Positions 17,949-27,266 are shown, numbered from the stretch's first letter. The stretch is DNA of 33,593 nucleotides from Candidatus Nomurabacteria bacterium (GCA_027347985.1 DAIEQH010000003.1:1-33593); one strand, 5' to 3'. A program made the numbers and translations. The notes: generated by a model from the sequence alone, not told the origin.

Positions 17949-17954
17949 TATAAT
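17949..17954 (+). promoter_or_regulatory. Extended -10 (TGCTATAAT), leaderless start
   Basis: TATAAT 7 nt upstream of the ATG at 17962. Confidence 0.55.
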
Positions 17955-17961
17955 AGCCCTT

Positions 17962-18459
17962 ATGACACCTTTCGAGAAAATAAAGCAAAAAATATGGGAT
18001 TTTATATATAGCTTCTTTCTGCCTGTTCGCACCTTCCTTTTAAAATTAGGCATTATTTGGCATAAAAAGGGAAGACAAAAATACCATATCGGCTGGCTTG
18101 CTCCTCATAAAACCCTAGAAGGTCTTAAAAAACATCTTTTTGACAAGTGGGGATTTGGCAATCACTTTATCGCTTGGATAGATGAAGACCAAGTGCTTTC
18201 TTGGAGGAAACTAACAGATTTTGAAGACCAGTATCATTTACGAGTTTACAAAGATGGAGAAATTTGTGGACATTTTGAATACACTCCCGAAGCACACCCT
18301 CTTGAACATTTGGAAGAGAAGGGAGAAATAAATAAAAAAGGAGACTTCTTAAAATTCTTGGGAGACTTTGTAGTTCAAAAGAAACATATTTCACATCTCA
18401 AAATGGACCCAAATGCTTTTGATCCGAAGTCAGAAATTACGATAGAAAAAGAAAAATAA
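17962..18459 (+). CDS. Hypothetical protein
   Basis: ORF with promoter placed for a start at MTPFEKIKQK; followed immediately by the HAD gene. Confidence 0.7.
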   Translation: MTPFEKIKQKIWDFIYSFFLPVRTFLLKLGIIWHKKGRQKYHIGWLAPHKTLEGLKKHLFDKWGFGNHFIAWIDEDQVLSWRKLTDFEDQYHLRVYKDGEICGHFEYTPEAHPLEHLEEKGEINKKGDFLKFLGDFVVQKKHISHLKMDPNAFDPKSEITIEKEK

Positions 18460-18460
18460 A

Positions 18461-19483
18461 ATGAACGATTTTTTTGAAAATTTTAATCAAACTCATGGAC
18501 TGGAAAAAAAATTTATATCTGTTCAATCAGAATTAGAAGATGTAAATGGTAATAAAAAAGATATAAAGATTGAACTTATGGAAGACGGTAATCCGCGAGC
18601 CGTAGCTTTTTTTGATATAGATGGTACACTGGCGCACCTTGATAGTATTCATGGCAAAGCTATTGCAAAACTTTTTCCTGAAGAGAAGCCAAAAGAGCTG
18701 GAGAAAACATATTATGGAGGTTTTAAATTAGGAAATTCTTTTCGGGAATTTGATAGAATGCGAGGAATTTATATTGATAAAAATCATCCGGAATGGAGAG
18801 ACCCAGAAATTTATTTAAAAGAACGCTTTGCTAAACATAGTAAAGAAATAGATGAACCGGGGAACGAGGCACATGAAATAGCAGCAGAGATTTTAAAAGC
18901 TTATGGAGAGATGGCAGGGAATGTCGCTGATGAAATTTATAAAGAGAATAGAGAGGAATTTAAGCAATCGAATATTGAACCGATTTTTCATTTAGCTAAA
19001 ATATATCAGAAGCTCGGCATACCAATGGTCGGCTTTACCGCTAATGCAAAAATATTTGTAGATAAACTAGCGAAATACTTAGGACTTTCAGATTTATTTA
19101 TAGATATTGCGACAGATGAAACAATGTCTGGAGGAGGAAAAGAAAATGCAATTCATTATTTAATAAATGAATTAGAAGAGAAAGGAATCAAAGTCCCTAA
19201 GGACAGATTAATATTTGTAGGTGATTCTATACGAGGAGATATAGGTAGTAGTATCACTGCACGATTAAAAGACAAAGAAATCCATGGGCAAGGAGTTTTG
19301 GTCTTGAAAGATAAAGACGCTCTCATTCAAATCAAAAAACAGATTAATGAAGACTCGGATTTAAAATCTATAGTTGACTCTATTGATATACATGGATTGG
19401 TAGTAAGCGATGTTCCGTTGGACGAAAAGGGCAACCCAATGTTGCTTTCTCGCTTTAGAAATAAATTTTTAGAGAAACTATAA
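18461..19483 (+). CDS. HAD superfamily hydrolase
   Basis: VAFFDIDGTLAHLDS (motif I), VGFTANA (motif II region), LIFVGDSIRGDIGSS (motif IV). Confidence 0.85.
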   Translation: MNDFFENFNQTHGLEKKFISVQSELEDVNGNKKDIKIELMEDGNPRAVAFFDIDGTLAHLDSIHGKAIAKLFPEEKPKELEKTYYGGFKLGNSFREFDRMRGIYIDKNHPEWRDPEIYLKERFAKHSKEIDEPGNEAHEIAAEILKAYGEMAGNVADEIYKENREEFKQSNIEPIFHLAKIYQKLGIPMVGFTANAKIFVDKLAKYLGLSDLFIDIATDETMSGGGKENAIHYLINELEEKGIKVPKDRLIFVGDSIRGDIGSSITARLKDKEIHGQGVLVLKDKDALIQIKKQINEDSDLKSIVDSIDIHGLVVSDVPLDEKGNPMLLSRFRNKFLEKL

Positions 19484-19484
19484 T

Positions 19485-19529
19485 CTGTCAAACATCTCTG
19501 TCAAACACCCGATGTTTGACATTTGACAG
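19485..19529. terminator. Bidirectional hairpin between convergent genes
   Basis: CTGTCAAACATCTCTGTCAAACACCCGATGTTTGACATTTGACAG: 9-bp TGTCAAACA/TGTTTGACA hairpin plus alternative 11-bp pairing and outer CTGTCAAA/TTTGACAG. Confidence 0.6.
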
Positions 19530-19531
19530 GC

Positions 19532-20725
19532 TTATTTCATTTTAGACTCTGGCATTGCGTAATCCCAAAGTTTGCCCGCAACATTGTTTGACTTTCCAAA
19601 AAGAGGGTAGTGATGCAGATCTATGAAAGGTAAACTATTGCATTCAATTATTCCGCAATGTTGCTCGGTATACCATGGTTCTTCTATTTTTTCTATAATG
19701 AGGTCAACACCGACGAGTGGGTCTTTCAAATATGCTCCCAATTTTTCTAACATTTTTACATTTTCCGGATGGATTATTTCTGTCACTTCTGTCGTCGTGC
19801 CACCTATACCACGGCTAGTTTTTTGAGAAAAAGTAATGACTTTGCCGACGGCTGGGATATCTTCCATTTTTATTCCTTCACGTTTCAACTCAACTTCTGC
19901 ATCTGGGTCAATAACTATTTTGTGGAAGATTGGCCCTTTTCTTTCAGGTCTATCATTTTCTTTATCCATCAATTCTTTTAGAGTGTGAATTCCATCTCCT
20001 GTCACTTCTGGCTGGTCTCTTCTTACCACGCCGACTAATTTACCATTTACTAAAGTTGCTCTAAAAAGATAGCCTCGTAGTTCTTCTTCTATCACCACGA
20101 GTGGGGAAAGTTTTTTTGCTTTTTTAAATCCATAAATTAATTTTTCAGGAGTATCGATATGTATAAGAGTATGACGAGAACGCGAACCTAAATTTGGTTT
20201 AGTAATGACTGGTTTAGTTATTTCATTAAATATTTTTAATGCTTTTCTTTTTGTAAAAGCTGTTCCGCCTCTTGCTACTGGCAAACCTTCTTTTAAAAAT
20301 TTCTTTTTCATTATCCCTTTGTTGTCCATCCAATTTATGGCATCTCCGCTTTCAGTATCATTGTCTCCACGAGGTAGTCCATCAAAATTTATTACTTTAC
20401 CTTTGTATTCTGCGATGAAAGAATCTTTTATAGGACCCATATGAAATTCCTTCATTTTTATTCCACGTCTTATAGCTTCATCCCAAAAACATTTTGTACG
20501 CAAAGAATCCTGACTATCTGGCCTTTCTGAAAAATGAGCAAACCCTAAAAAGACCATTGTTTTTAAAAAGGGGATAGAAGCTTTACTTGATATAGCCTCA
20601 GCGGTGCTTTTAAAAAGCATTTCCATAATATTAAAAAAAGGTTGACCAATGTAGCTCATTACGACAGACATATAAGCTATAGCATGACTCTCTTGCGCTG
20701 GTTCGCAATCTTTACAATATTTCAT
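19532..20725 (-). CDS. ATP-grasp domain protein (cyanophycin synthetase/RimK-like)
   Basis: LPVARGGTAFTKRKALKIFNEITKPVITKPNLGSRSRHTLIHI...VIEEELRGYLFRATLVNGKLVGVVRRDQPEVTGDG...VGVDLIIEK. Confidence 0.8.
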   Translation of the reverse strand: MKYCKDCEPAQESHAIAYMSVVMSYIGQPFFNIMEMLFKSTAEAISSKASIPFLKTMVFLGFAHFSERPDSQDSLRTKCFWDEAIRRGIKMKEFHMGPIKDSFIAEYKGKVINFDGLPRGDNDTESGDAINWMDNKGIMKKKFLKEGLPVARGGTAFTKRKALKIFNEITKPVITKPNLGSRSRHTLIHIDTPEKLIYGFKKAKKLSPLVVIEEELRGYLFRATLVNGKLVGVVRRDQPEVTGDGIHTLKELMDKENDRPERKGPIFHKIVIDPDAEVELKREGIKMEDIPAVGKVITFSQKTSRGIGGTTTEVTEIIHPENVKMLEKLGAYLKDPLVGVDLIIEKIEEPWYTEQHCGIIECNSLPFIDLHHYPLFGKSNNVAGKLWDYAMPESKMK

Positions 20726-20733
20726 ATCTCATA

Positions 20734-21990
20734 TTATACACGAACATTATATTTCCCGGAAACTATCCATTTATAAGTCGTCATTTCTTTTGGCCCCATT
20801 GGACCACGAGCGTGGATTTTTTGAGTAGAGATTCCTATTTCAGAGCCAAGACCGAAAACAGCACCATCTGAAAACCTAGTAGAAGCATTTACATAAACAA
20901 CAGCAGCGTCTATCTCTTGCAAAAACTTTTCAGCATTCTTTTTATTTTCTGTCAGTATTGCTTCTGAATGTTTTGATGAATATTTGTTAATAAATTTTAT
21001 CGCCTCGTCAGTATTTGAAACTATTTTGATAGACATTTTTTGACTTAAGAATTCTCGTCCAAAATCTGTTGCTTTTGCAATTTTTAAAAGATTTTTTTGA
21101 TAAACATTTTCTAAAATTTTATAACTTTCGGTATCTGCAAATAGTTCAACATTTTTCTTTATAAGAAGTTTAGCTACTTTTGGCAAAAATTCTTTCGCAA
21201 TATTTTTGTTTACTAGAAGCGTATCTAACGCATTACATACACTTGGACGTTGTGTTTTTGCATTGAAAATAATTTCAGCAGATTTTTCCAACGATGCACT
21301 TTCGTCTACATACGTATGACAAACTCCAGCGCCAGTTTCTATGACAGGCACCGTAGCGTTTTTCCTGACGAAATCTATAAGGCTCTTACCTCCACGTGGG
21401 ATAATGATATCTACTAAACCATTAGCAGAGATTATATCTAAAACAGCGTCTTTTATTTTTGGGTCGATAAATTGGACTATTTCAGAGTTAATATTACTTT
21501 TTACTAAAGCATTTTTTATAAGTTTATGAAGGATGATATAACTCTCTCTTGCCTCCTTACCACCTTTTAATATGATTCCATTAGCAGACTTTAAACATAT
21601 AGCAGCGACATCTGTCGTTACATTTGGACGTGATTCATATATAACACCAATGACACCGATAGGGACTCTTTTTTTACATATTTTTAAACCAGATAGTTCT
21701 TTACAGTCAAAAATTTCTCCTATAGGGTCTTTCATTTTTATTAAGTTCTCGATTTCTTTTGCCATTCCTTCTATACGTTTCTCATTTAATAGAAGACGAT
21801 CATACATTTCATTATTTTTTGAGAGTTTTTTTAAATCTTTTGTATTAGCTGTAATAATTAGTTTTTTATTTTTGAGTAATTCTGCACTTAGATTTTTTAG
21901 GATTAAAATTCTTTTAGTATGTGGTAAAAGGCCGAATGATTCTGAAGCGACCCTTACATTATTTAGTTGTTTTAGTATTTTTTTATTCAT
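20734..21990 (-). CDS. proA: Gamma-glutamyl phosphate reductase
   Basis: KKRVPIGVIGVIYESRPNVTTDVAAICLKSANGIILKGGKEA...RPSVCNALDTLLV...RFSDGAVFGLGSEIGISTQKIHARGPMG. Confidence 0.95.
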   Translation of the reverse strand: MNKKILKQLNNVRVASESFGLLPHTKRILILKNLSAELLKNKKLIITANTKDLKKLSKNNEMYDRLLLNEKRIEGMAKEIENLIKMKDPIGEIFDCKELSGLKICKKRVPIGVIGVIYESRPNVTTDVAAICLKSANGIILKGGKEARESYIILHKLIKNALVKSNINSEIVQFIDPKIKDAVLDIISANGLVDIIIPRGGKSLIDFVRKNATVPVIETGAGVCHTYVDESASLEKSAEIIFNAKTQRPSVCNALDTLLVNKNIAKEFLPKVAKLLIKKNVELFADTESYKILENVYQKNLLKIAKATDFGREFLSQKMSIKIVSNTDEAIKFINKYSSKHSEAILTENKKNAEKFLQEIDAAVVYVNASTRFSDGAVFGLGSEIGISTQKIHARGPMGPKEMTTYKWIVSGKYNVRV

Positions 21991-22001
21991 TATTATGTTT
22001 T

Positions 22002-22745
22002 TTATTTACTTAATTCTTTAGCTCTTTTATATGCAGAATTCACCGCTTCTAATATAGTTTTATCAAAATTCTTCTTTTTGAAAACTTTTAAGGCTGCTTC
22101 CGTTGTTCCGCCTTTTGAAGTTATTTTATTTATAAGCATAGAATAATCAGATTCTTTACTGAGTAGGGCAGAAGCCAAAAAAGTTTTTTCTACTAAAATT
22201 TTACTTTCTTTTAGAGTTAGTCCGAGATTTTTTGATGCCTTAAATAAATAATCTGCCAGAAGAATAAAATAAGCAGGACCACTTCCAGATATGGCTGTAA
22301 CTTTATTTATTACATCTTCGTCTTTTACTTCGAAGTTTTCTGTTATTTTATTTATGAAACCTTTTACTTTTTTAGTTTCAAGTGAAGATAAACCTTCTTT
22401 TTTCCAAGCGGCGATACCAAGGCCCATAGAAAGTCCTAGGTTGGGCATCATCCTGACTATTTTTTTATGACCAGAAAGACTGAAAAGTTTTTTAATAGGG
22501 AAACCAGCCATAATTGAGAGCAATATTGTTTTTTTATTAATTCCATATTTTTTAAGTTCTGATATGGCATTAATTGCATCTTGAGGTTTTACAGCCAAAA
22601 TTATGAAATCAGATTTTTTAATACCGCTTAAATCCTTTTTATCTATATCAACAGTAAAAATCTTGATTGAAGAATCTTTTGAAAGAGTTTTTGCTATTGC
22701 TTTACCCATTGTGCCGTAGCCTATAATTGTTACGTTTATTTTCAT
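22002..22745 (-). CDS. proC: Pyrroline-5-carboxylate reductase
   Basis: IGYGTMGKAIAKTL Rossmann motif; KIVRMMPNLG; VTAISGSGPAYFILLADYL; ITSKGGTTEAAL. Confidence 0.93.
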   Translation of the reverse strand: MKINVTIIGYGTMGKAIAKTLSKDSSIKIFTVDIDKKDLSGIKKSDFIILAVKPQDAINAISELKKYGINKKTILLSIMAGFPIKKLFSLSGHKKIVRMMPNLGLSMGLGIAAWKKEGLSSLETKKVKGFINKITENFEVKDEDVINKVTAISGSGPAYFILLADYLFKASKNLGLTLKESKILVEKTFLASALLSKESDYSMLINKITSKGGTTEAALKVFKKKNFDKTILEAVNSAYKRAKELSK

Positions 22746-22814
22746 CCCATTAGAAATTTTAATTAATAAACTTCATCATTATAACATGTCCGTTAAATTT
22801 CTAACGGGACAAGT
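22746..22814 (-). repeat. ACTTGTCCCG hairpin element, copy B (proB/proC intergenic)
   Basis: Minus strand: ACTTGTCCCGTTAGAAATTT...TGTTATAAT...ATTAATTAAAATTTCTAATGGG-ATG; occupies the whole stop-to-ATG gap. Confidence 0.88.
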
Positions 22815-23567
22815 TTATTTTTTAGCTGTGAATATTGTGCCAGAAAAATTTTTCCCCAAAGCTTTAATAAGTATATCTTTTTCTTTTCCATTACCTACTA
22901 ATGTTTCTACTCCATGGCCTGTCGCATATTTAGCTGCCTCTACTTTTGAAATCATTCCCCCTAACCCTAAGTCAGACTTATTAGGGGAGCAAAGCTTTTT
23001 GATTTTTGAATCGATAGTAGTTACTTTCTTTATAAGAAGCGCATTTTTGTTGTGGTCTGGATTACAAGTGAAGAGACCATCTTGATTGGTTAATATGATT
23101 AATTTATTTGCCTTGAGCCCGGCTGCTATTTTTGCTCCTAGGTTGTCGTTGTCTCCTATTGTCAAATCTTCGGTCTTCATCACATCATTCTCATTTATAA
23201 TAGGTAAGATTTTATGAGAAAGCATAGCTTCAATATTATGGACGAAATTTTTAAAACGTTCATGGTTTGTCAAATCATCGCTCAAAATTAAAATTTGTCC
23301 GATTGAAATGTTATGTTTTTGTGCTTCGCGATAATAATCGTGTATTAAGATTGGCTGTCCTATAGCAGCAGCGATTTTTTTTCTATGTGGATTGGTGAAG
23401 GGGACACTTGGAAGTCCTGCTCCGACAGCGCCTGAAGATACGAGTACGACTTCTATCTGTCGTTTTAATAAAACAGATATTTCCTTAACAAGCTTACTTA
23501 TTTTCTTTTGATCAAGGCCATTTTTGCCCGCAATGACTTGAGTTCCAACCTTTATAACTATTCTCAT
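22815..23567 (-). CDS. proB: Glutamate 5-kinase (no PUA domain)
   Basis: RIVIKVGTQVI, VLVSSGAVGAG, IINENDVMKTEDLTIGDNDNLGAKIAAGLKA, GGMISKVEAAKYATGHGVETLVGNG; 250 aa, ends after the kinase domain. Confidence 0.93.
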   Translation of the reverse strand: MRIVIKVGTQVIAGKNGLDQKKISKLVKEISVLLKRQIEVVLVSSGAVGAGLPSVPFTNPHRKKIAAAIGQPILIHDYYREAQKHNISIGQILILSDDLTNHERFKNFVHNIEAMLSHKILPIINENDVMKTEDLTIGDNDNLGAKIAAGLKANKLIILTNQDGLFTCNPDHNKNALLIKKVTTIDSKIKKLCSPNKSDLGLGGMISKVEAAKYATGHGVETLVGNGKEKDILIKALGKNFSGTIFTAKK

Positions 23568-23684
23568 CTTTCAATCTTATATTACTTTGGGGAGATTGTA
23601 ATGTTGACAAGAATAATATTGCGTGATACTATTTATATAGACGAAATAATAAAGCACATTTAAAAATTTATTGTGGAGAAAAAA

Positions 23685-24196
23685 ATGTTAACAGACTTAG
23701 TAGTTGGAACGATAGGTTCTATCATAGGCCTAAAATTAGGCTTTGGTTGGAATTCTATTATAATTTTTCTTGCTGCTATCGCCATAGATGGAGATATTGT
23801 AATAAATGAGTTATATAGAATATTTATTAAGAAAGAAAAAAGTTTGGTATTAAAAACTTTCTTGATGAAAATTCTTACACTCATAAGTTCATACTTCATT
23901 TGCCACTTTTGACGACACCTATAGTTTTTATTGTCGGGTTGCTATATAGTGGGTCCTCTTTGTTTGCTCTACTAGTATCTTTTGTTCTTTTGTTCCATTT
24001 TATACACGATACTTTGGATGATAATTTTGATGGAGTAAGTTGGCTCTATCCGTTCAAAAAAGATGTGTATAAAATAAAGCACAGACATTTAGAAAAAAAG
24101 AGCAGAGAAGAATTAAAAGAAGAGGCAAAAAAATTAGCAGAAAGGCCTAGGAGTTCAAAAAAGATTTTTAAGGATAATACTTTCTACACATTTTAA
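23685..24196 (+). pseudogene. Frame-disrupted membrane-bound metal-dependent hydrolase-like gene
   Basis: ORF 23685-23912 and the frame ending at 24196 are contiguous parts: LVVGTIGSIIGLKLGFGWNSI...INELYRIFIKKEK // KFGIKNFLDENSYTHKFILHLPLLTTPIVF...FHFIHDTLDDNFDGVSWLYPF. The shift maps near an A6 run at 23836-23841. Confidence 0.7.
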
Positions 24197-24200
24197 AAGA

Positions 24201-24226
24201 GCCCAGTAAAATTAATTTTACTGGGC
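24201..24226 (+). terminator. Intrinsic terminator
   Basis: GCCCAGTAAAATTAATTTTACTGGGC followed by TTTCTGCTTTTT. Confidence 0.85.
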
Positions 24227-24260
24227 TTTCTGCTTTTTGGGAGATTGACAGGGCCAGGGG

Positions 24261-24276
24261 ATAGTAGTACTACTAT
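24261..24276. promoter_or_regulatory. 16-bp perfect palindrome
   Basis: ATAGTAGTACTACTAT, upstream of the gene at 24329. Confidence 0.45.
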
Positions 24277-24328
24277 AGATAGTTGATAGATATTTGACAA
24301 AAAAAGAAAATAAATAAAAGGTGACAAA

Positions 24329-24718
24329 ATGAAAAAGGATTTTAAAAATCCTCAATTAGAAGAGGATTTGAAAAAATTTATGAGTCATTGGGAGACTCAA
24401 AAAGACCCAAAATTTCAGTCAGACTCTCTGGACATAGAGGTCTCAGAGTATGTTGACGAAGAAACATTGATTGTTATTTTTCGTAGAGAAATAATAACAA
24501 AAGAAGAGGGTCTTTGTTTATATTCAGTGATTTGCATCTTTAGACCAAAAGATGTCGAAGTTTTAAGTAACAAAAAGTATTACCAAAAAGCGCCGGTGTA
24601 TTATAATGCTGGTGACAAAATTTTTGATTTGTTTCACGTGGAAAAAACAGGAACAAAAATTTTAATAACGGCTATTAGTTTTGATGGTCGAGACAAAGTT
24701 TTTTCATATCAATTTTAA
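24329..24718 (+). CDS. Hypothetical protein (129 aa)
   Basis: ORF with SD-like AAAGGTGA upstream; isolated between two terminator-like hairpins. Confidence 0.7.
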   Translation: MKKDFKNPQLEEDLKKFMSHWETQKDPKFQSDSLDIEVSEYVDEETLIVIFRREIITKEEGLCLYSVICIFRPKDVEVLSNKKYYQKAPVYYNAGDKIFDLFHVEKTGTKILITAISFDGRDKVFSYQF

Positions 24719-24723
24719 ATTCT

Positions 24724-24744
24724 GCCCAGCAAAACAAGCTGGGC
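24724..24744 (+). terminator. Intrinsic terminator
   Basis: GCCCAGC-AAAACAA-GCTGGGC followed by TTTCTTCTT. Confidence 0.8.
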
Positions 24745-24753
24745 TTTCTTCTT

Positions 24754-24787
24754 GTCTACTAACTTTCCATATGAAAAGATAGTAGAC
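24754..24787. other. 34-bp near-perfect palindrome
   Basis: GTCTACTAaCTTTCCATATGAAAAGaTAGTAGAC between the ends of two convergent genes. Confidence 0.5.
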
Positions 24788-24817
24788 ACTTAACCGAACG
24801 CCTGGCGTTTGGCTATT

Positions 24818-25477
24818 TTAATGCGCCACGGTGAAAGCGATTATTTTTCTGGCGCCGTTTTGTTTTAATATTTTTTTTGCTTCAGTTAAGGTCGCACCAG
24901 TAGTGAGCACGTCATCTATTAGGATTATGTTTTTGTTTTTTATAAGTTCAGGATTCTTTACAGCAAAAGAATCTGAAAGATTTTTCAACCTATCTCGTCT
25001 TTCTTTAATATTGGCCTGATGTTCTGTCTCTTTTATTTTTATCAAAATGTCTTTCTCTAATTTCCAATCTACGCCATGGCGTAGATTATTTATTTCTATT
25101 AATTTTTTACAAATTAATTCTGCTTGATTATAACTACGCTCCCGATATCTTTTTTTAGAAAGGGGAATGGGTATCAAAATTGGTTCACGAAAATTGCTCA
25201 TCACACTTAATTCCGAAAGTTCTTCTAATATCTTGTCATAAATAATCTCCGCGAAAACACTGGCTAATCTTTTTTTGCCTTTATATTTCAAAAGCCAAAT
25301 AGATTTTTTGATAGGTGGATGGCGATAGTCAAATAATGGAAATATCCAATTAGCACTTTCTCTTTCTGCTGAAGGAGAATCCGAAAGGCATTTTAGACAC
25401 AAGTCTGAATCTTTTTTTCCACAAGAAATACAATTCACAGGGAAAATGATGTTTAGTATGGTGTCTAATATAAGCAT
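24818..25477 (-). CDS. comF: ComF family phosphoribosyltransferase
   Basis: CISCGKKDSDLCLKCL zinc ribbon, NIILIDDVLTTGATLTEAKKIL PRPP motif. Start refined to MLILDTILN because the longer ORF runs into pilM. Confidence 0.88.
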   Translation of the reverse strand: MLILDTILNIIFPVNCISCGKKDSDLCLKCLSDSPSAERESANWIFPLFDYRHPPIKKSIWLLKYKGKKRLASVFAEIIYDKILEELSELSVMSNFREPILIPIPLSKKRYRERSYNQAELICKKLIEINNLRHGVDWKLEKDILIKIKETEHQANIKERRDRLKNLSDSFAVKNPELIKNKNIILIDDVLTTGATLTEAKKILKQNGARKIIAFTVAH

Positions 25478-25482
25478 TGTGC

Positions 25483-25492
25483 TATAATTATA
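25483..25492. promoter_or_regulatory. Overlapping divergent -10 boxes (comF / pilM)
   Basis: Palindrome TATAATTATA: TATAAT on + (25483-25488) and on - (25492-25487) in a 31-nt divergent intergenic gap. Confidence 0.6.
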
Positions 25493-25508
25493 TGCATAAT
25501 TTAAGAAA

Positions 25509-26636
25509 ATGGATAATCCAATTAAAAACTTTTTTTCAGGTTTGAATCTTTTTAAGGCTGGCGAGAGCGACAGTGCCATAGGTGTGGATATAGGTTCTTC
25601 TGCCATTAAAGTTGTTGAAATAAAAAAGAGAGGAGGCAAAGCTATACTTGAAACTTATGGAGCTATTTCACTTGGTTCTTATGCTGAGACGGAAGGAGAA
25701 CGAGTCACCAACTTGCCAGTTGAAAAAATTACGGAAGCCCTAAAAGAGGTTTTAAAACAATCTGGGGTAGCGACAAAATCTTCTGCTTTTTCCATTCCAG
25801 TACGATCAAGTTTAATTTTTACTATTTCATTGCCTGCCCAAGTCAAGAAAGAGGAAATTCCAATGATAATACCGACGGAAGCTCGCAAATATATTCCTGT
25901 ACCCATCACTGAAGTTTCTTTAGATTATTTTATTTTACCTAAAAAAGAGCCTTCTTATGAAGAAGCTAATAGTGGAAAGTTGTCGACAGAATTAGGAGAA
26001 AATACAGAAGTTTTAGTCGTTGCGATTCAAAATGATGCAATTTCTAAATACCGTTCTATTGTTTCAGAATGTAATTTGGAAGCTGGATTTTTTGAAATTG
26101 AAACCTTTGCTTCTATCCGAGCAAATTTTGAACATGAACTTTCTCTGGTGCTCTTGATGGATTTTGGGGCTTCGAGTACCAAGCTTTCTCTGGTTGAATT
26201 TGGTATGGTGAAAAGTCATCACATAATAAACAGGGGAGGAGCGGATATCACGGCTTCAATTGCGGGGTCTTTAGGTATTTCATTTGGAAAAGCTGAAGAA
26301 ATGAAAAAAGAATATGGCCTTTTTGAAAATGAAGCTGAAAAAGAATTAGCAGACATAATCAAAACGCATATAGACTATATCTTTTCAGAAACTAATAATG
26401 TATTATTAGGACATGAGAAAAAATATGACAGAACTATTAGTAAAGTCATATTCACAGGTGGCGGATCACTCTTAAAAGGACTTAAAGAAGTAGCTTCAAA
26501 TAGTTTTCGAGCAGAGATAGAAATAGGGCATCCTTTTTCTAAAGTTGGTGCCCCAGAATTTTTACAGAAAGTTCTTGAGACGACAGGTCCAGAATTTGCA
26601 GTTGCATTAGGTTTAGCCTTGCGAAAGTTACAATAA
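25509..26636 (+). CDS. pilM: Type IV pilus assembly protein PilM
   Basis: AIGVDIGSSAIKVVEIKKRGGKAILETYGA; actin-like ATPase fold; LLMDFGASSTKLSLVE; VIFTGGGSLLKGL. Confidence 0.93.
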   Translation: MDNPIKNFFSGLNLFKAGESDSAIGVDIGSSAIKVVEIKKRGGKAILETYGAISLGSYAETEGERVTNLPVEKITEALKEVLKQSGVATKSSAFSIPVRSSLIFTISLPAQVKKEEIPMIIPTEARKYIPVPITEVSLDYFILPKKEPSYEEANSGKLSTELGENTEVLVVAIQNDAISKYRSIVSECNLEAGFFEIETFASIRANFEHELSLVLLMDFGASSTKLSLVEFGMVKSHHIINRGGADITASIAGSLGISFGKAEEMKKEYGLFENEAEKELADIIKTHIDYIFSETNNVLLGHEKKYDRTISKVIFTGGGSLLKGLKEVASNSFRAEIEIGHPFSKVGAPEFLQKVLETTGPEFAVALGLALRKLQ

Positions 26637-26664
26637 GTGAGATAATAAGTAGGTAAATAAAATC

Positions 26665-27264
26665 ATGGAGCAAAATTTTCAAACATCTTTTATACCGAAG
26701 AAGCCAATGATAGAAGAACGAGTGAAAGTGTCACGACCAGTTGGTCTCGTCACTATTATTTCTATTTTTATTTTCTTTACTGTGGTCATTGCTTCAGGAG
26801 GTCTTTATTTTTATGACGGTATTTTAAAGAAAAATATTGTCCAAATGGAAAATGATTTAAATTTGGCAAAAAATCGTTTTGAACCTTCAAAAATAATTCA
26901 ACTTCAAGTTTTGGACAAACGTCTCAATGCCTCAGAAGAAATTTTGTCTAAACACGTTGCTATCTCTCCTATATTTGAAGCGTTGCAGGCTTTGACAATG
27001 AAGACAGTCAGCTATACCAGTTTTAGTTACAGTTTTGATGACACTAAAAAGAAAGGAAATATTAAAGTAGATATGAAAGGTATAGCTATAGGATACAAAT
27101 CTGTAGCTTTACAGTCGGACCTCTTTGCAAAAAATAAATATTTGATTGATCCAGTTTTTTCCAATCTTTCTTTAGATGACAAAGGCAACGTGATGTTTGA
27201 TTTGGAGTTTTCGGTCGATCCGAATTTTATTGATTATAAGAAGATACAAGAAGCTACAAATTAA
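26665..27264 (+). CDS. pilN: PilN-like inner-membrane pilus protein
   Basis: Position after pilM, single N-terminal TM then coiled coil. Confidence 0.65.
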   Translation: MEQNFQTSFIPKKPMIEERVKVSRPVGLVTIISIFIFFTVVIASGGLYFYDGILKKNIVQMENDLNLAKNRFEPSKIIQLQVLDKRLNASEEILSKHVAISPIFEALQALTMKTVSYTSFSYSFDDTKKKGNIKVDMKGIAIGYKSVALQSDLFAKNKYLIDPVFSNLSLDDKGNVMFDLEFSVDPNFIDYKKIQEATN

Positions 27265-27266
27265 TC

